From contig NC_072814.1 of the NCBI RefSeq assembly GCF_003013715.1, forward strand, positions 1,116,001 to 1,180,000: 64,000 nucleotides of DNA, given 5' to 3'. Shown piece after piece: positions 18,498 through 28,607 of this stretch. The notes below the pieces were generated by a model that searched no databases, was not told where the DNA came from, and saw only the letters and a list, made by a program, of their open reading frames with translations. Source of the DNA: Candidozyma auris. Lineage: Eukaryota > Ascomycota > Pichiomycetes > Serinales > Metschnikowiaceae. The position numbers and the translations under genes were made by a program. Every line of letters starts with the position of its first letter. The stretch's first letter is position 1.

Positions 18498-19190
18498 TCA
18501 TTTGTCCCTCATAATACCCTTTCTAAAAACTTTTCTTTCTTCTGACACCTCGAACTCCTCCTTGTAAGTTTGATAGCAGTGATAGTACGAGTCCTTGACC
18601 CAGAAGATTCTCACGATTCTCCATGAGAGAACCCAGTCCACAAGACCCACATCACGAGCCAATGAAGCTACTACGAAATACCCTGTTCCCATAACGAGTC
18701 CCACAAGCACTCCAACAAAGACCTGCTCAATTGTATGGTACATCAAGTACACCCTGGAAAACGCCACCCCAAAGGCAGCAGAGCCTAGAGCCAAGACACC
18801 TACCGCCTTCCCTCCTCTTCGAAGCGGCACCTTCATCAAAATTGTGCATATATAGTATGATGCAAAAAAACCCATGAATTGTGAGTGAGCAGATGGCATT
18901 CCATACGTGAGTCCATACGAACCAGCGCCAAAATCTTTATGAAAATCCGGACGCGGCTGTTTCACAATGCACTTGACCACCTTGTTAGTCAATTCTCCCA
19001 AAAGATGGCCGCCAACCGCGATGACTGGCTCAATCTCTCTGGTGATGAGGAACCATGACGTGTAGAAGACCATAATGTATATGGGGAGAAGGGAAAACTG
19101 GACACAAACTGTGGAGATGAGGTCATTGGGGTTGTATAAAATGTATGTATGGTCGAACGGTATCGTCGAGGCAGTAGCCAAGGGCTCCAT
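18498..19190 (-). CDS. CAX4: Dolichyl pyrophosphate phosphatase Cax4
   Basis: A 230-aa ER membrane enzyme (yeast 239) that converts dolichyl pyrophosphate to dolichyl phosphate for reuse in N-glycosylation. It belongs to the PAP2 superfamily. The three active-site motifs are visible: Lys...Gln-Pro-Arg-Pro (about 73-81), Pro-Ser-Ala-His-Ser (99-103), and Ser-Arg-Val-Tyr-Leu-Met-Tyr-His. Four or more hydrophobic segments surround them. The Met at 19190 was preferred over an in-frame upstream extension because it gives the family N-terminus with Pro-Phe-Asp-His-Thr-Tyr. It converges with GCS1 across 173 bp and lies in tandem with KAP95. Confidence 0.94.
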   Translation of the reverse strand: MEPLATASTIPFDHTYILYNPNDLISTVCVQFSLLPIYIMVFYTSWFLITREIEPVIAVGGHLLGELTNKVVKCIVKQPRPDFHKDFGAGSYGLTYGMPSAHSQFMGFFASYYICTILMKVPLRRGGKAVGVLALGSAAFGVAFSRVYLMYHTIEQVFVGVLVGLVMGTGYFVVASLARDVGLVDWVLSWRIVRIFWVKDSYYHCYQTYKEEFEVSEERKVFRKGIMRDK

Positions 19191-19472
19191 AATGCAAATT
19201 TTCGGAGTGGGGTCTTGGTGATGTATCAAATACAGGGTAGTTTTCGCACCTTGTTGATACTGGTTTGCATCCTACAATTTGCTAAAGAGATGTATGCATT
19301 AAACCATCAGGGTCTGACGACGATAAAATTTGTCATGAAAAGATGTATGTATAGAGGATGATATGTAGAGAATGAAGAATTAGAGATGACGATGAGGTAT
19401 AAGAGAATGAGAGATGAGAGATGAGATAAGAATGTAGGAAGATGGATGTAAGGGTGAGGTGAGCGACACGCT

Positions 19473-22076
19473 TTATGCAATTTGCCTCTTCTGCCTGTCT
19501 CTGGCCCATCTGGCAGCGTCCTTGGTCAGTGAGGAGTAGCCAGTGTTCGAGCGTGTCCTCTTGATGAACAGAGTAATCCACTCTTGCGAGTATACGTCGC
19601 GCAAGTGACCATCCGGGTACATTGCGGCAATGTCACCCAAAAGGCCGACGGCAGAGCGAGCAGCGCTTTCTGTGGTCGAGAGCTCGACGTCGCCGGCAAT
19701 CTGTTGAAGCAACTGGAAGATTGGACTGAGGTAGTTGAAAAGCAACTCGGGCTTCTTGTTCAAACTGCTCACAATACCAACATAACAGTCCAACACTGCT
19801 TCTTTCAAGTTTGCGATATAATCCAAGGTGTCAAACAGGTTGTCTTCAGGCACCGTATTGGCAAGTTGCGTACACACGTTCATTACGACGTCCATGTATG
19901 GCATGAAGCCTTCCTCCACAACGCCAGCAATGTCACCGAAACACGATAAGATGGCGGGCTTCAAGTCTCGTTTCGCATTGTCGTTGCTCAAGTCCCTACC
20001 CAAGATATCCATCAACCCGTCCAAGTAAGTGGTAATGCCCGGTCCCAATGATTGAGCAAGGTCAGCAACAAGACCCACCGCAGTATTACATGTAGGTGAT
20101 TCAACGTTATGCAAAGCTTTCGTCAAGAATGGCAAGAAAGACTCCATGTACTTCATAAAATCGGTTCCCACGGCAGAGGCAACAGCAGAGATGGCAATGA
20201 ATATATCTTCTTCAATCAAAGCGTTTGGTTCTTGAGCACCCAACAATTTTAGTAATAGCGTCATCAAATTGTCGGCTGCACTCGAAACTTCGTTACTGAG
20301 TCTTCTGATAATACTAGTGAGCAAAGACAAGATATTGATCTGCAATTCCTCGAGCATTGCACGGGCCTCAGTTGTATTTGCTTGCTGCTGCATGCCAATG
20401 GTGGCCTCTAGTCTGCTCAACACTTCACTTGCAATGCTGTGAATGACAGGCATGGTATCGTAGGCACTATAACTCACAAAAGCGGATAAAGCCTCGTATG
20501 CTGATGCTCTCGAGTTAAATTCGTTGTCTGATTTGTCTGTTAGTTCAACCAACGCGGGCACAAACATTTGGTAATAGATAGACATCAGACTTGACTGTTG
20601 AGTCGGAGCGTCTTTGCAAAGCTGCTCAAGAATGTTCATCAATGCCCAGCAGCAGTTAACAGAAACCTTTGGATGATCTTTCAAGCCGTGCAAGAAGCCT
20701 TCTAGTAAAGGTGGCAACTCAGTACTCTGATTGATAGTATTAAGAGCGACTTCTGTGATCTTACCCAAACACCAAGCAGCGGTCTCCTTCACTTGCAAAG
20801 TTGGGTCGCCAAGCAAATGCAAGATGGGGTTCATGGCTTGCTGAATTGGTTCTTTGAGATGCTCGATATCCTGGCCATCGAGAATGGAGCCGAAAGCCAT
20901 GATAGCAGCTTCTCGGTCTCTCCACTCTGTCAGGCCGATGTTTTCGGCAAAAAACTGCAAAGTTGGGTTGACAACATACATTCCTGTGGTCGTTGCAAAC
21001 AATTGCAAACAGGAACCGGCAGCCATGGCCACCGACCAATCATCGTCCTCAGGGTCTTCGTTTTGCTTCTTCAATAACTTTAATAGCACCGGCAAGACAT
21101 CTTTTGTTGCAAAAAGAGCGAAGTTGTAATTCTGAACTTCCGGTGGGGGTTGCTCACCACGTTCAGCATAATCATGTTGAGTATAGGCCAACTCGAATTC
21201 TTCTTCACACACAGTTGACCAGAACTCAATGGCCATACACGCAACGTTTTGATCTTCGCTTTCCATTCCAGATATGGTCAACACATAGAGAGCTTTCTCC
21301 ATATAAACAGGCATAAATCGGTAGTACATGGCCACGATCTTTGTAAGACACGCAAACGCAGCGGCCTGGAGGTCAGAATCGTCCACCTGAGAAGCCTCAC
21401 AGACAACTTGCATGATAAAATTACGCTCACCTTCCCTGGCGAAATTGTTCTTAATAAATTGCAACGAGTTGATTAACGCATTCAACGCCGTGAGGCGCAC
21501 TCTAGTTGAAGGCTCCGTCCCCTGAATGCCTTGCACAATGGCAATCAAGATGCCATTCGACTGCGCAAGAATCGCCGGATCATTGGCATCTGCGCTCTCA
21601 CAAATGTAACCAATTGTAAGCAAACAAGCTCTTTTCACGGCTACGGGGTTCTCCGCCTTTGTGTGTTCTATAATGGTTGGAATCAAGTCCTCCCACGCAT
21701 TCTGGGGCAATTCGTAGAGGGCAATGCTCGACACCAACTGCGAAACGGTCGTCACCATTCTCTCGTCGTCGCTAAGCAACGTCTTGATCGAGCTTTCTTT
21801 AACCTTCTGCTTCGCGTCAGCACCTAACAGCACCCATCGTTCTTGCTGCTGCACTCTCGTCCTCGGGTCTTTAGCAGTCAACTGGTTCTTTATGCCCAAC
21901 GCCGAAAGCATTCTGATTTCGGGCTTTACTGACTCGTTAACCAACACCTCGGCCAAGTAAACCATGTACTCGGGGTAAGACGAGGCGGCAAACTCGGACA
22001 ATTGGCGATTGGCCTCATTACGGGTGTTGGCGTCGGTTCCGTAGTAGGCGGAATTTAAAAGTCCGGTAAGATCCAT
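19473..22076 (-). CDS. KAP95: Importin beta (karyopherin Kap95)
   Basis: An 867-aa nuclear import receptor (yeast 861). It binds importin alpha or cargo directly, crosses the pore by nucleoporin contacts and releases cargo on Ran-GTP. The sequence is a chain of about 19 HEAT repeats. Strong family matches include the acidic loop Asp-Pro-Glu-Asp-Asp-Asp-Trp-Ser-Val, the Glu-Trp-Arg-Asp-Arg-Glu-Ala-Ala segment and the Ala-Ala-Trp-Cys-Leu-Gly-Lys-Ile motif. The ATG at 22076 encodes Met-Asp-Leu-Thr-Gly-Leu-Leu. S. cerevisiae KAP95 (YLR347C) lies near RPL26A and YLR345W, homologues of which are about 10 kb away here. Confidence 0.96.
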   Translation of the reverse strand: MDLTGLLNSAYYGTDANTRNEANRQLSEFAASSYPEYMVYLAEVLVNESVKPEIRMLSALGIKNQLTAKDPRTRVQQQERWVLLGADAKQKVKESSIKTLLSDDERMVTTVSQLVSSIALYELPQNAWEDLIPTIIEHTKAENPVAVKRACLLTIGYICESADANDPAILAQSNGILIAIVQGIQGTEPSTRVRLTALNALINSLQFIKNNFAREGERNFIMQVVCEASQVDDSDLQAAAFACLTKIVAMYYRFMPVYMEKALYVLTISGMESEDQNVACMAIEFWSTVCEEEFELAYTQHDYAERGEQPPPEVQNYNFALFATKDVLPVLLKLLKKQNEDPEDDDWSVAMAAGSCLQLFATTTGMYVVNPTLQFFAENIGLTEWRDREAAIMAFGSILDGQDIEHLKEPIQQAMNPILHLLGDPTLQVKETAAWCLGKITEVALNTINQSTELPPLLEGFLHGLKDHPKVSVNCCWALMNILEQLCKDAPTQQSSLMSIYYQMFVPALVELTDKSDNEFNSRASAYEALSAFVSYSAYDTMPVIHSIASEVLSRLEATIGMQQQANTTEARAMLEELQINILSLLTSIIRRLSNEVSSAADNLMTLLLKLLGAQEPNALIEEDIFIAISAVASAVGTDFMKYMESFLPFLTKALHNVESPTCNTAVGLVADLAQSLGPGITTYLDGLMDILGRDLSNDNAKRDLKPAILSCFGDIAGVVEEGFMPYMDVVMNVCTQLANTVPEDNLFDTLDYIANLKEAVLDCYVGIVSSLNKKPELLFNYLSPIFQLLQQIAGDVELSTTESAARSAVGLLGDIAAMYPDGHLRDVYSQEWITLFIKRTRSNTGYSSLTKDAARWARDRQKRQIA

Positions 22077-22718
22077 TTGCACTATTCTCTGATGTGGGGG
22101 AATGCTTCGTGGGTTCGAAGAAGAGAAGGGATGCTCTTGGAATTTGCTGGTGGACTAGAGTGAAGTAGGAAGCTTACTTTTTGGTGAAGGAACAGCTTTC
22201 ACACTAAAGGCGCTGCCGAAAAAGACACAGACAAAAGGTCGTGCGATTTCCAAAAAGAGACGATATGAGCGCCACTTTTATCGTTTCTGTGTATATATAA
22301 TCTTCAAAAAAAGATGACTCTATGAGAGAAGGGTTTTACTTAATTGACTTCAAAGTGGTCGTTTACTATCTCGTGGAAGACTAATGGTGTTCCTGGTGGT
22401 GAGTTTCCAGATCAGTGGCTGCGATGGAGTTCACTGCAGTATCACGCTCGCGAAGGAAGTAATTCGTAAACCAAGACGGATAATTCCTTAAACGCAGCGC
22501 ACATGGCAATTTGTGGAAGCGGAGTGGACAAAGTATTCCAGCTGCAAAACAAGTTCTAAAACTTTTTTCCATTTTTTTTTCTTTGACAAAACCACTGACT
22601 ACTCGGCTCATTGCGCACAGCAATTTCGCTTGCCGCTGTTGCCTTGCTTGCTTCCATTAGTCCATTGCACATACTATGACGCGCTCTGGTATTTTGACTG
22701 ACTGCTTTTCAGTGTGTC
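22077..22718. other. KAP95 promoter / SHS1 3' flank
   Basis: About 640 bp with a TATATATAA box at 22292-22300 and a broken T-rich tract near 22562-22582. No gene or motif copy was found. Confidence 0.4.
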
Positions 22719-24443
22719 TCACTTCTGACTAACAACCAGATGCAAGTCGGTGAGCGTTTCATCCTTTTTGATGGCAAACGTCTTCAGTGTCTCCAGCTCT
22801 TTCTCTGTGTCTCCACCTTCTGTGTTTACAGATGTAGTCCCCGAGAGGGCTTGCTTTTTCTTGTACGCCTCCAATTTTTGCAAGAGCATCTTCTCCTTCG
22901 CCTTTAATGCAGCAGCCTTCTGCTCCAAGCTCTGTGCTCTGTTGGCCAACTCTCTTGCACTGGCCTGCTCCATCTCCTCTAGCTTCTGTTGTCTCTCTAA
23001 GATTCTTTCATGTCTTATCACGTACGGCACCGTCTCAGAGATCTGTCTCAAGTGGCTTCGTTGAGGACCGATGGAGTATCTCTTAAACGAGCCGTTAGCA
23101 CGGTCGTAATGACTATACTGGCTCTCACGCTCAGAAGCGTTGGATATAGACGACGTAAAGGACGCGTTTTCTTTGACCTTGGGTGATTTGGAGGAAGTTT
23201 CATCTGATATGAGCATCGAGCGAGGCTTCTTAGACAGACTCAGCAACATCGAAGTGTTATCGTCAGACTCATTCTTATCCTGGTCAAGCTTGAAAGCAGA
23301 CTCGTCCGTCAACTTGGCCAAGTTTGATAACGAAGGTACTGCGTTGGCAATACCCAGAGGGGCATCCGTCGAATCGTGGAATGTCTCTTCTTCATCATCG
23401 TTGATGCCTTTACCGGTAACACCTGTCAATCTTTCGGTTCTGTATGTCTCATACAAGAAGTCGTGAGTTAAGTCCTTCAAGTCTTGCAAATGGGAGCCCA
23501 AAAGCACCGACTTCAAAATCGGGAAATCGGAGTACTTTGGATTGTTCACGTCTACAAGTCCCCATGGGTATTGCCTTGCCTTCACGACCTTGGTTTCGCC
23601 AGTGTTGGTATCCTTGATTTCGAAATCCTGCTCCGAAGCTATTATAGCGAATGGCTGCAATCTCGTCAAGAACTTACACTCCTGAATCAAGTCGTAGTCC
23701 TCAGCCTCGTCGTACTCGCTGACAAAGTTGTCGAACTGGAACACGGGAACGTTGAAACGTTCAATGTCGATTTTGATCTGCTGTTTGAAGTGCTGAATTT
23801 CTTCCAATGTGAAGGAGTCAGCACGGCCAATGACCGGGATGATATTCACGTATTTGGCCAATCTTTTCATCGTGGAAATGTCCAAGTCACGCAAACCGTG
23901 ACCAGTCGGCGTGATGAAGTAGAGTAAACAGTGGACACGCGTGTCCACGAAACGAGGGTTTCTCTTAATTCTCGTTTCCTCTGCCAAAACCAAGTCGAAC
24001 TGCTGCTTCAAGAAATTCTCAATTTCAAGGTAGCACATTTCGTTGTTCAAGTTCTCGCCAAACCCGGGAGTATCGATGATATTTAGCTGCATTCTGATCC
24101 CGTCATCATCGATGATCTCCACCTTGGTCTCTGTGAGAGCGATCCCCGGCTCTTCCTGAGCACTTGTTGGGTCAAACTCGTTTGTGGCCAAGATTGACGC
24201 ATTGGGTAAATTGACGTTTTGAGCAGAAGTGAAAGCCAACGTCTTGGTATCGCCCAGCGCGTCTACACCTTCATACTTGTGGCTCATGACTTTTCTGTTC
24301 AACAAGCAGTTGACAAAAGTCGTTTTGCCCGTTCCGGGTTCGCCTGCCACCATGAAAGTGAACTTGACAGCTTTTTTAGCGTCTTTTCTATAGTTGATCA
24401 TGGGCGACGACAGGGTCATCGAGGCCAGGTCGTTGTAGTCCAT
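22719..24443 (-). CDS. SHS1: Septin Shs1/Sep7
   Basis: A 574-aa septin (yeast Shs1 551) that caps or bends septin filaments at the bud neck. A short polybasic stretch (Tyr-Arg-Lys-Asp-Ala-Lys-Lys) leads into the GTPase domain: P-loop GEPGTGKT at 34-41, G3 Asp-Thr-Pro-Gly-Phe-Gly, and a divergent G4 Gly-Arg-Ala-Asp. A septin-unique element follows, then a Ser-rich, probably phosphorylated tail and a coiled coil (about residues 490-560). The long tail distinguishes it from Cdc10/11/12-type septins. S. cerevisiae SHS1 adjoins GCS1, which lies three genes away here. The frame is open for 53 codons upstream without an ATG, so 24443 is the start. Confidence 0.9.
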   Translation of the reverse strand: MDYNDLASMTLSSPMINYRKDAKKAVKFTFMVAGEPGTGKTTFVNCLLNRKVMSHKYEGVDALGDTKTLAFTSAQNVNLPNASILATNEFDPTSAQEEPGIALTETKVEIIDDDGIRMQLNIIDTPGFGENLNNEMCYLEIENFLKQQFDLVLAEETRIKRNPRFVDTRVHCLLYFITPTGHGLRDLDISTMKRLAKYVNIIPVIGRADSFTLEEIQHFKQQIKIDIERFNVPVFQFDNFVSEYDEAEDYDLIQECKFLTRLQPFAIIASEQDFEIKDTNTGETKVVKARQYPWGLVDVNNPKYSDFPILKSVLLGSHLQDLKDLTHDFLYETYRTERLTGVTGKGINDDEEETFHDSTDAPLGIANAVPSLSNLAKLTDESAFKLDQDKNESDDNTSMLLSLSKKPRSMLISDETSSKSPKVKENASFTSSISNASERESQYSHYDRANGSFKRYSIGPQRSHLRQISETVPYVIRHERILERQQKLEEMEQASARELANRAQSLEQKAAALKAKEKMLLQKLEAYKKKQALSGTTSVNTEGGDTEKELETLKTFAIKKDETLTDLHLVVSQK

Positions 24444-25185
24444 CGTTAGGGTTCCAGTGTTTTCGTTAGGCGGTGCCTGAGGTGTTGTTTTTTCGAGATC
24501 TGGGCGCGGTAGCTGTGTGGAGGATGGAGGAGGCGAGCCTGTGGAAGGAGGAGAGAGAATGTAAGCGGTGAAGAGGAAAGAGTTTCGTTGACTTCTTATC
24601 AAAAAATCTTCTTCTTTTTTTCTCTTTAGGGCAAAGTATGTGGAGTATTACAGCTGAGGGCAGTCTCTATCTGAACTCGTCTATGGTTCTAGTAACAGGA
24701 CGTTGTCCGTTTGGGTGGTGGTAATTGCAGCATTTCGCAGCCAGAATGCCCTAATGAATATTTCTGTGATTTTTCCCTGCAACAAACAATCGGCAGATCT
24801 CACTCCATGTTTGGTGATATAAACGGTGGCAAAGGATCCAATTGAGGCACCTGAGAATCTATAGTCAGAAGTATATGTCCATGTTGGTGCATTTATACGG
24901 TAAAGTATAGCGCTACTTGTCAATCGTACAGCAAGGGTCAACCAAAAGTGTTTTTTTTTCGAGGCATTTTGAAAAAGAGAAAAAATCCATCTTATCTAGT
25001 TTGTAGTCCCAACTCTTTGATTTTACAGCCGCTAGTGGGTCTACATTGAAATACTTCAGTCTCTTCATGCATCGGCCCACTACATGATAGTGTGCACATA
25101 TGCCTTCCCCAGATATATATAAGGAGACAGGGAGTACTACTTCCTCTTACTCGAACCAAATAGTTCGAACTTCAAATTTAACTCA
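24444..25185. promoter_or_regulatory. SHS1/NAXE divergent promoter region
   Basis: About 740 bp shared by divergent genes. TTTCGCAGCC is at 24733-24742. A strong TATA box (TATATATAA, 25114-25122) lies 64 bp before the NAXE start. The A/T-rich run near 24950-24985 may exclude nucleosomes. Confidence 0.55.
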
Positions 25186-25917
25186 ATGTTCAAAACCCTC
25201 TCTGCGAAGGCTGCAGCACAGCTCGATCAGGAGCTCATGTCCTCTGGAGCCTACTCAATTGACCAGCTCATGGAACTAGCGGGTCTAGCGGTTGCGAAAG
25301 CAATCTACAAGCAATTTCCTCCAGATGTCCCCATTCGAGGCCCTGCTCCCAAAGTGTTGGTGCTAGTAGGTCCAGGTAATAATGGTGGAGATGGCTTAGT
25401 CTGTGCTCGTCACTTGAAGCTTTGGCGCCATTACGAGCCTGTGGTGTACTATCCTAAGCGGCCTCAGAAAGACCTCTATCAGCGTCTCACCACACAGTTG
25501 CGGCACTTGGGCGTCGAAGAAATCGAAACGCTTGAGGATGTCAAGAAGCTTACAGCGGAGCCCTCGCTCAAGATCATAGTAGACTCACTCTTTGGCTTCT
25601 CCTTCAAGCCACCGGTGAGAGAACCTTTCAAGGAGCTTATTGATCATTTGGCAAGTAAAAAGGGTGAAATTGCTCCCATAGTAGCAGTGGATATTCCGTC
25701 CGGCTGGGACGTGGATGACGGCCCTCAGGACACAGATATCGGCGCTTCGGTACTTGTGAGTTTGACTGCTCCAAAACCTTGTGCTGAGAAGTTTGCTGCT
25801 CCAGGGAAGGTACACTATTTGGGTGGACGTTTCATTAGCGACAATGTGGCTCAGCGGTATGGTATCAGTGACTTGATCAAGCTGTACTCCAAAGATGATT
25901 TGATCGTGAAGTTGTAA
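25186..25917 (+). CDS. NNR1: NAD(P)H-hydrate epimerase (NAXE, yeast Nnr1)
   Basis: A 243-aa metabolite-repair enzyme (yeast YNL200C 246). It interconverts R and S forms of hydrated NAD(P)H so the dehydratase partner can restore the cofactor. The YjeF_N fold is shown by GPGNNGGDG (about 62-70) and by Val-Asp-Ile-Pro-Ser-Gly-Trp-Asp-Val further on. The Leu-Thr-Ala-Pro-Lys-Pro-Cys segment closes the active site. In S. cerevisiae it is next to PSY2, which is 10 kb away here. It converges with the next gene. Confidence 0.95.
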   Translation: MFKTLSAKAAAQLDQELMSSGAYSIDQLMELAGLAVAKAIYKQFPPDVPIRGPAPKVLVLVGPGNNGGDGLVCARHLKLWRHYEPVVYYPKRPQKDLYQRLTTQLRHLGVEEIETLEDVKKLTAEPSLKIIVDSLFGFSFKPPVREPFKELIDHLASKKGEIAPIVAVDIPSGWDVDDGPQDTDIGASVLVSLTAPKPCAEKFAAPGKVHYLGGRFISDNVAQRYGISDLIKLYSKDDLIVKL

Positions 25918-26079
25918 GGTGAAAGAGGAACTCCTAGGCATCCGAAAGTGATCTTGTGAATCCTGAACCAACAGCTACATAGTTGCAATGTGATACCCAT
26001 GGTTCTTGCGTCTACAAAAGCTTACTCCAATAATCTATTATATAGTACAGATAGGACATGCTTGGTTTTCGGTAGTATT

Positions 26080-27456
26080 CTAAATTGGACCCATAATGCG
26101 TACGTTTGTACGAAATGGGATGGGCTCAAACTTGGTTTGACGAGACGGAGAGACTGGCTGAGATGCTGGCTTAAACACCGGCGCCGACTTTGGTGGCGGT
26201 AGCGGTTTTGAAGAGAGATCTACTGTCTTCCTCAGTGCGATTGGTTGCAAAGAAGGATTAGGCTGGGAGACAGCTCTAGGCTTTACTCTTTCTTGTTTTG
26301 TGTCTCGGGGTTTTGGGGCCACTTTGCTAAATCGCTCCTGCGATAGAAGCTTATATTCTTTGGGTATCATAAAACGGGATTTGTCGTACTCGGCGCCAAG
26401 ATCTAGACAAAATGTCACTTTTTTGGAATCTGTAGGACAGATGGAGTTGGGCCTGGTGTTGGTGTTCGGTTTTGTTGGCACTGGGGGCAACGACTTGTTA
26501 GGAAGTGAAGAAAATCTGTGTTCTTTCGGTAGGAAAACTGCATCAGACTTCTCTGGAGAGGAATAAGAAGTCATTGGAGACTTTGAGGGGGAGAGTTGCG
26601 CCATACTGGCGGAATCTGGAGGCAATAAAGTCTTTGGGGAAGTGAAAAAGGAGATTTTTGACAGTGCTGGTAGAGAATATTGCAATGGAGCATCCTCGGA
26701 CGATCTCTGTGTGACTCCTGATGCCGGCTGAGGAATCCACAACGACCCTTCGCTAGCTATGCTTTCAGCACTAGTCAACACTGAATGGCTATCGATATCG
26801 CTGCCAAAGTTGTACAGCTCATATGTTCTGCAAGTACTAATAGTACTGACGCTTCTTCTTGGAATATGCTGAAGGAAATTACCACTCAAGTCATCAAGGT
26901 AGTTTTTTCTTTCTGGTGGAGGTTGTCTGGGCAGCCCTTCCTCCGAATAAGAGTATTTTGAGCTTGGATTCGACGAGAACAACTCACTTTCCTCTTCGCT
27001 ACTTCCATCAGAGTCAGACGGAAGGGGTGGCAATTCTGATTTGTATCTGAGTCTATTTTCGTCAAAAGTTTGCTTGTTCAAGTCAAATGAATTCAAGTCC
27101 TCCAGCGACAGATAGCTTCTCCTCACTTCCTCCGACTGCACTCTTCTGGGTCTCAGCTTATCTGAGAACACCCTAAATTTGCCCGTGGCCCTGTTGTACA
27201 CTGGAACATTGGGAATATCTTCTAGCCTGAGAGAACCTGGGTTGTACGAGGCCACTGCAGAGGACCAGTCGGTGTTGTATCTCAGAGACCGTAGCAAGTC
27301 CGCTTGCAACAAGTTTGGCGGCTTTTCTGAAACGGTTCTTCTAGAAGGAAGAGGCTGTTTTTGAAAGAAGGTATCACTAAAGCGTCTTCTGTCCTTGGTA
27401 GGATTGGCTGCAAATGAGCGCTGTTTGGGCACCTCTAGGGGAGAGGAATCAAACAT
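26080..27456 (-). CDS. Unidentified Ser/Pro-rich protein
   Basis: A 458-aa protein with no domain I recognise. It is rich in Ser and Pro, with many Pro-Pro-Leu-Pro and Pro-Leu-Pro-Pro type sites that could bind SH3 domains, and an acidic Ser/Glu patch. The only conserved-looking ordered piece is near residues 365-400 (Lys-Val-Thr-Phe-Cys-Leu-Asp-Leu, Ile-Pro-Lys-Glu-Tyr-Lys-Leu-Leu). The ATG at 27456 was used because the open frame above it has no ATG. The sequence pattern suggests a polarity or cytoskeleton adaptor, but that is a guess. It is divergent from ATG5 and converges with NNR1. Confidence 0.75.
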   Translation of the reverse strand: MFDSSPLEVPKQRSFAANPTKDRRRFSDTFFQKQPLPSRRTVSEKPPNLLQADLLRSLRYNTDWSSAVASYNPGSLRLEDIPNVPVYNRATGKFRVFSDKLRPRRVQSEEVRRSYLSLEDLNSFDLNKQTFDENRLRYKSELPPLPSDSDGSSEEESELFSSNPSSKYSYSEEGLPRQPPPERKNYLDDLSGNFLQHIPRRSVSTISTCRTYELYNFGSDIDSHSVLTSAESIASEGSLWIPQPASGVTQRSSEDAPLQYSLPALSKISFFTSPKTLLPPDSASMAQLSPSKSPMTSYSSPEKSDAVFLPKEHRFSSLPNKSLPPVPTKPNTNTRPNSICPTDSKKVTFCLDLGAEYDKSRFMIPKEYKLLSQERFSKVAPKPRDTKQERVKPRAVSQPNPSLQPIALRKTVDLSSKPLPPPKSAPVFKPASQPVSPSRQTKFEPIPFRTNVRIMGPI

Positions 27457-28607
27457 GGCCAAAGAAGAAGATTTGAGAAGGTGGCTGAAAAAAAGAAAGA
27501 GGATATGGATGAAGTGACCAAATCGGACATTATGTATGGAAGCCGAACCTGCAAAGGTGGAGGCTGGTTCAGCGCAAGAAGGGAAGTGTGCATCTTGCCG
27601 AAAGTCTATGGAGCGAGCCTGGTATCGAGCCGAGCCCAGAAGAGGAAATAAAAAAATACCAAGAAGGAAACAAGAAAACCTTCTCACTGAAAGTTGAATC
27701 TTGTAAGTGAATTTGACAGCTTATTTTTATTCTGATTTGGCTTTTTTTTTTTTTTTTTTTTTCATGGGATCATCGCCAGGGCTTAAGCTGATTTCCCCGA
27801 GTGCGAGGAGGGTTGAGGTGGCTGGCTGTTGTGCAGTGGAGACCGTTGACAATGGGACGAGAAAACAAGGAAGGGAGACAGGAGCGGAAGACAGAAAAAG
27901 ACAAAGACAAAAATAGAAGAGAGTTACGGAAGCGCCGGAAGCAAAATTAAAGAAAAGTAGCCGGGTGGCTAAATGACGCTGTTTACGTTGAATTGGCTGA
28001 GTCGCCTCGGGATCTTGCATTTTTCGCAGCCAAGTAACCGCTCAGCAGTTTTCGCTTGCTCAAGAGCCCTGGCGATTATGGCTTTCTGGGTTGATAGCGA
28101 AATGAGTTCGAAATTAACATTCACGATTTGGAGCTGATGTCGCTGTCTTTGTATTGCTGATACCAAAATCTTCGAAAATTGCTGGTATTTGCAAAAATGT
28201 AACCGAGGCGGTGAAGTGCTGCGAATGTGCTCCACGAAAACCATGAAGCTCGCAGCCTAAGCGCCTGAAAATGGTGCCCAGCTTCTGGAGTCCGCCAAAC
28301 TAAATTCAAGGCGATGTCATACATGTAAGGTATCTAATGTATGCTACATTTATTCTTGTTGGTAGCCACTTGAAGAAGTTGAAAAAGGTTGGACAATCCT
28401 AGTGCATCATCACCAATGGCTGCTGAATTTTACCGGCCAGCCACTAACCTACTACCCTTTGAGTACATCCCTAATATCAAACCCTATCGAGTGGCTTAAG
28501 TTCCCAGTTTTCACTTTTAACTTCCTACCAACTCTCTTTTTTCTACCGGCCCTTTTATCGCCTCCTACCTCCTACTACTGTGAGCTTCCTGCACCTCTTT
28601 GCTCTCC
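27457..28607. promoter_or_regulatory. 1.15-kb divergent promoter upstream of ATG5
   Basis: Holds a T21 homopolymer at 27742-27762, a purine-rich stretch near 27850-27920, one exact TTTCGCAGCC at 28022-28031 and a partial copy near 28251. The pyrimidine-rich 28460-28600 stretch is the likely ATG5 core promoter. No gene was recognised. Confidence 0.5.

Noticed and set aside
24681..24941. 86-codon minus-strand frame in the SHS1/NNR1 promoter
   Set aside because: No ATG start, and it overlaps the recurrent motif and core promoter.
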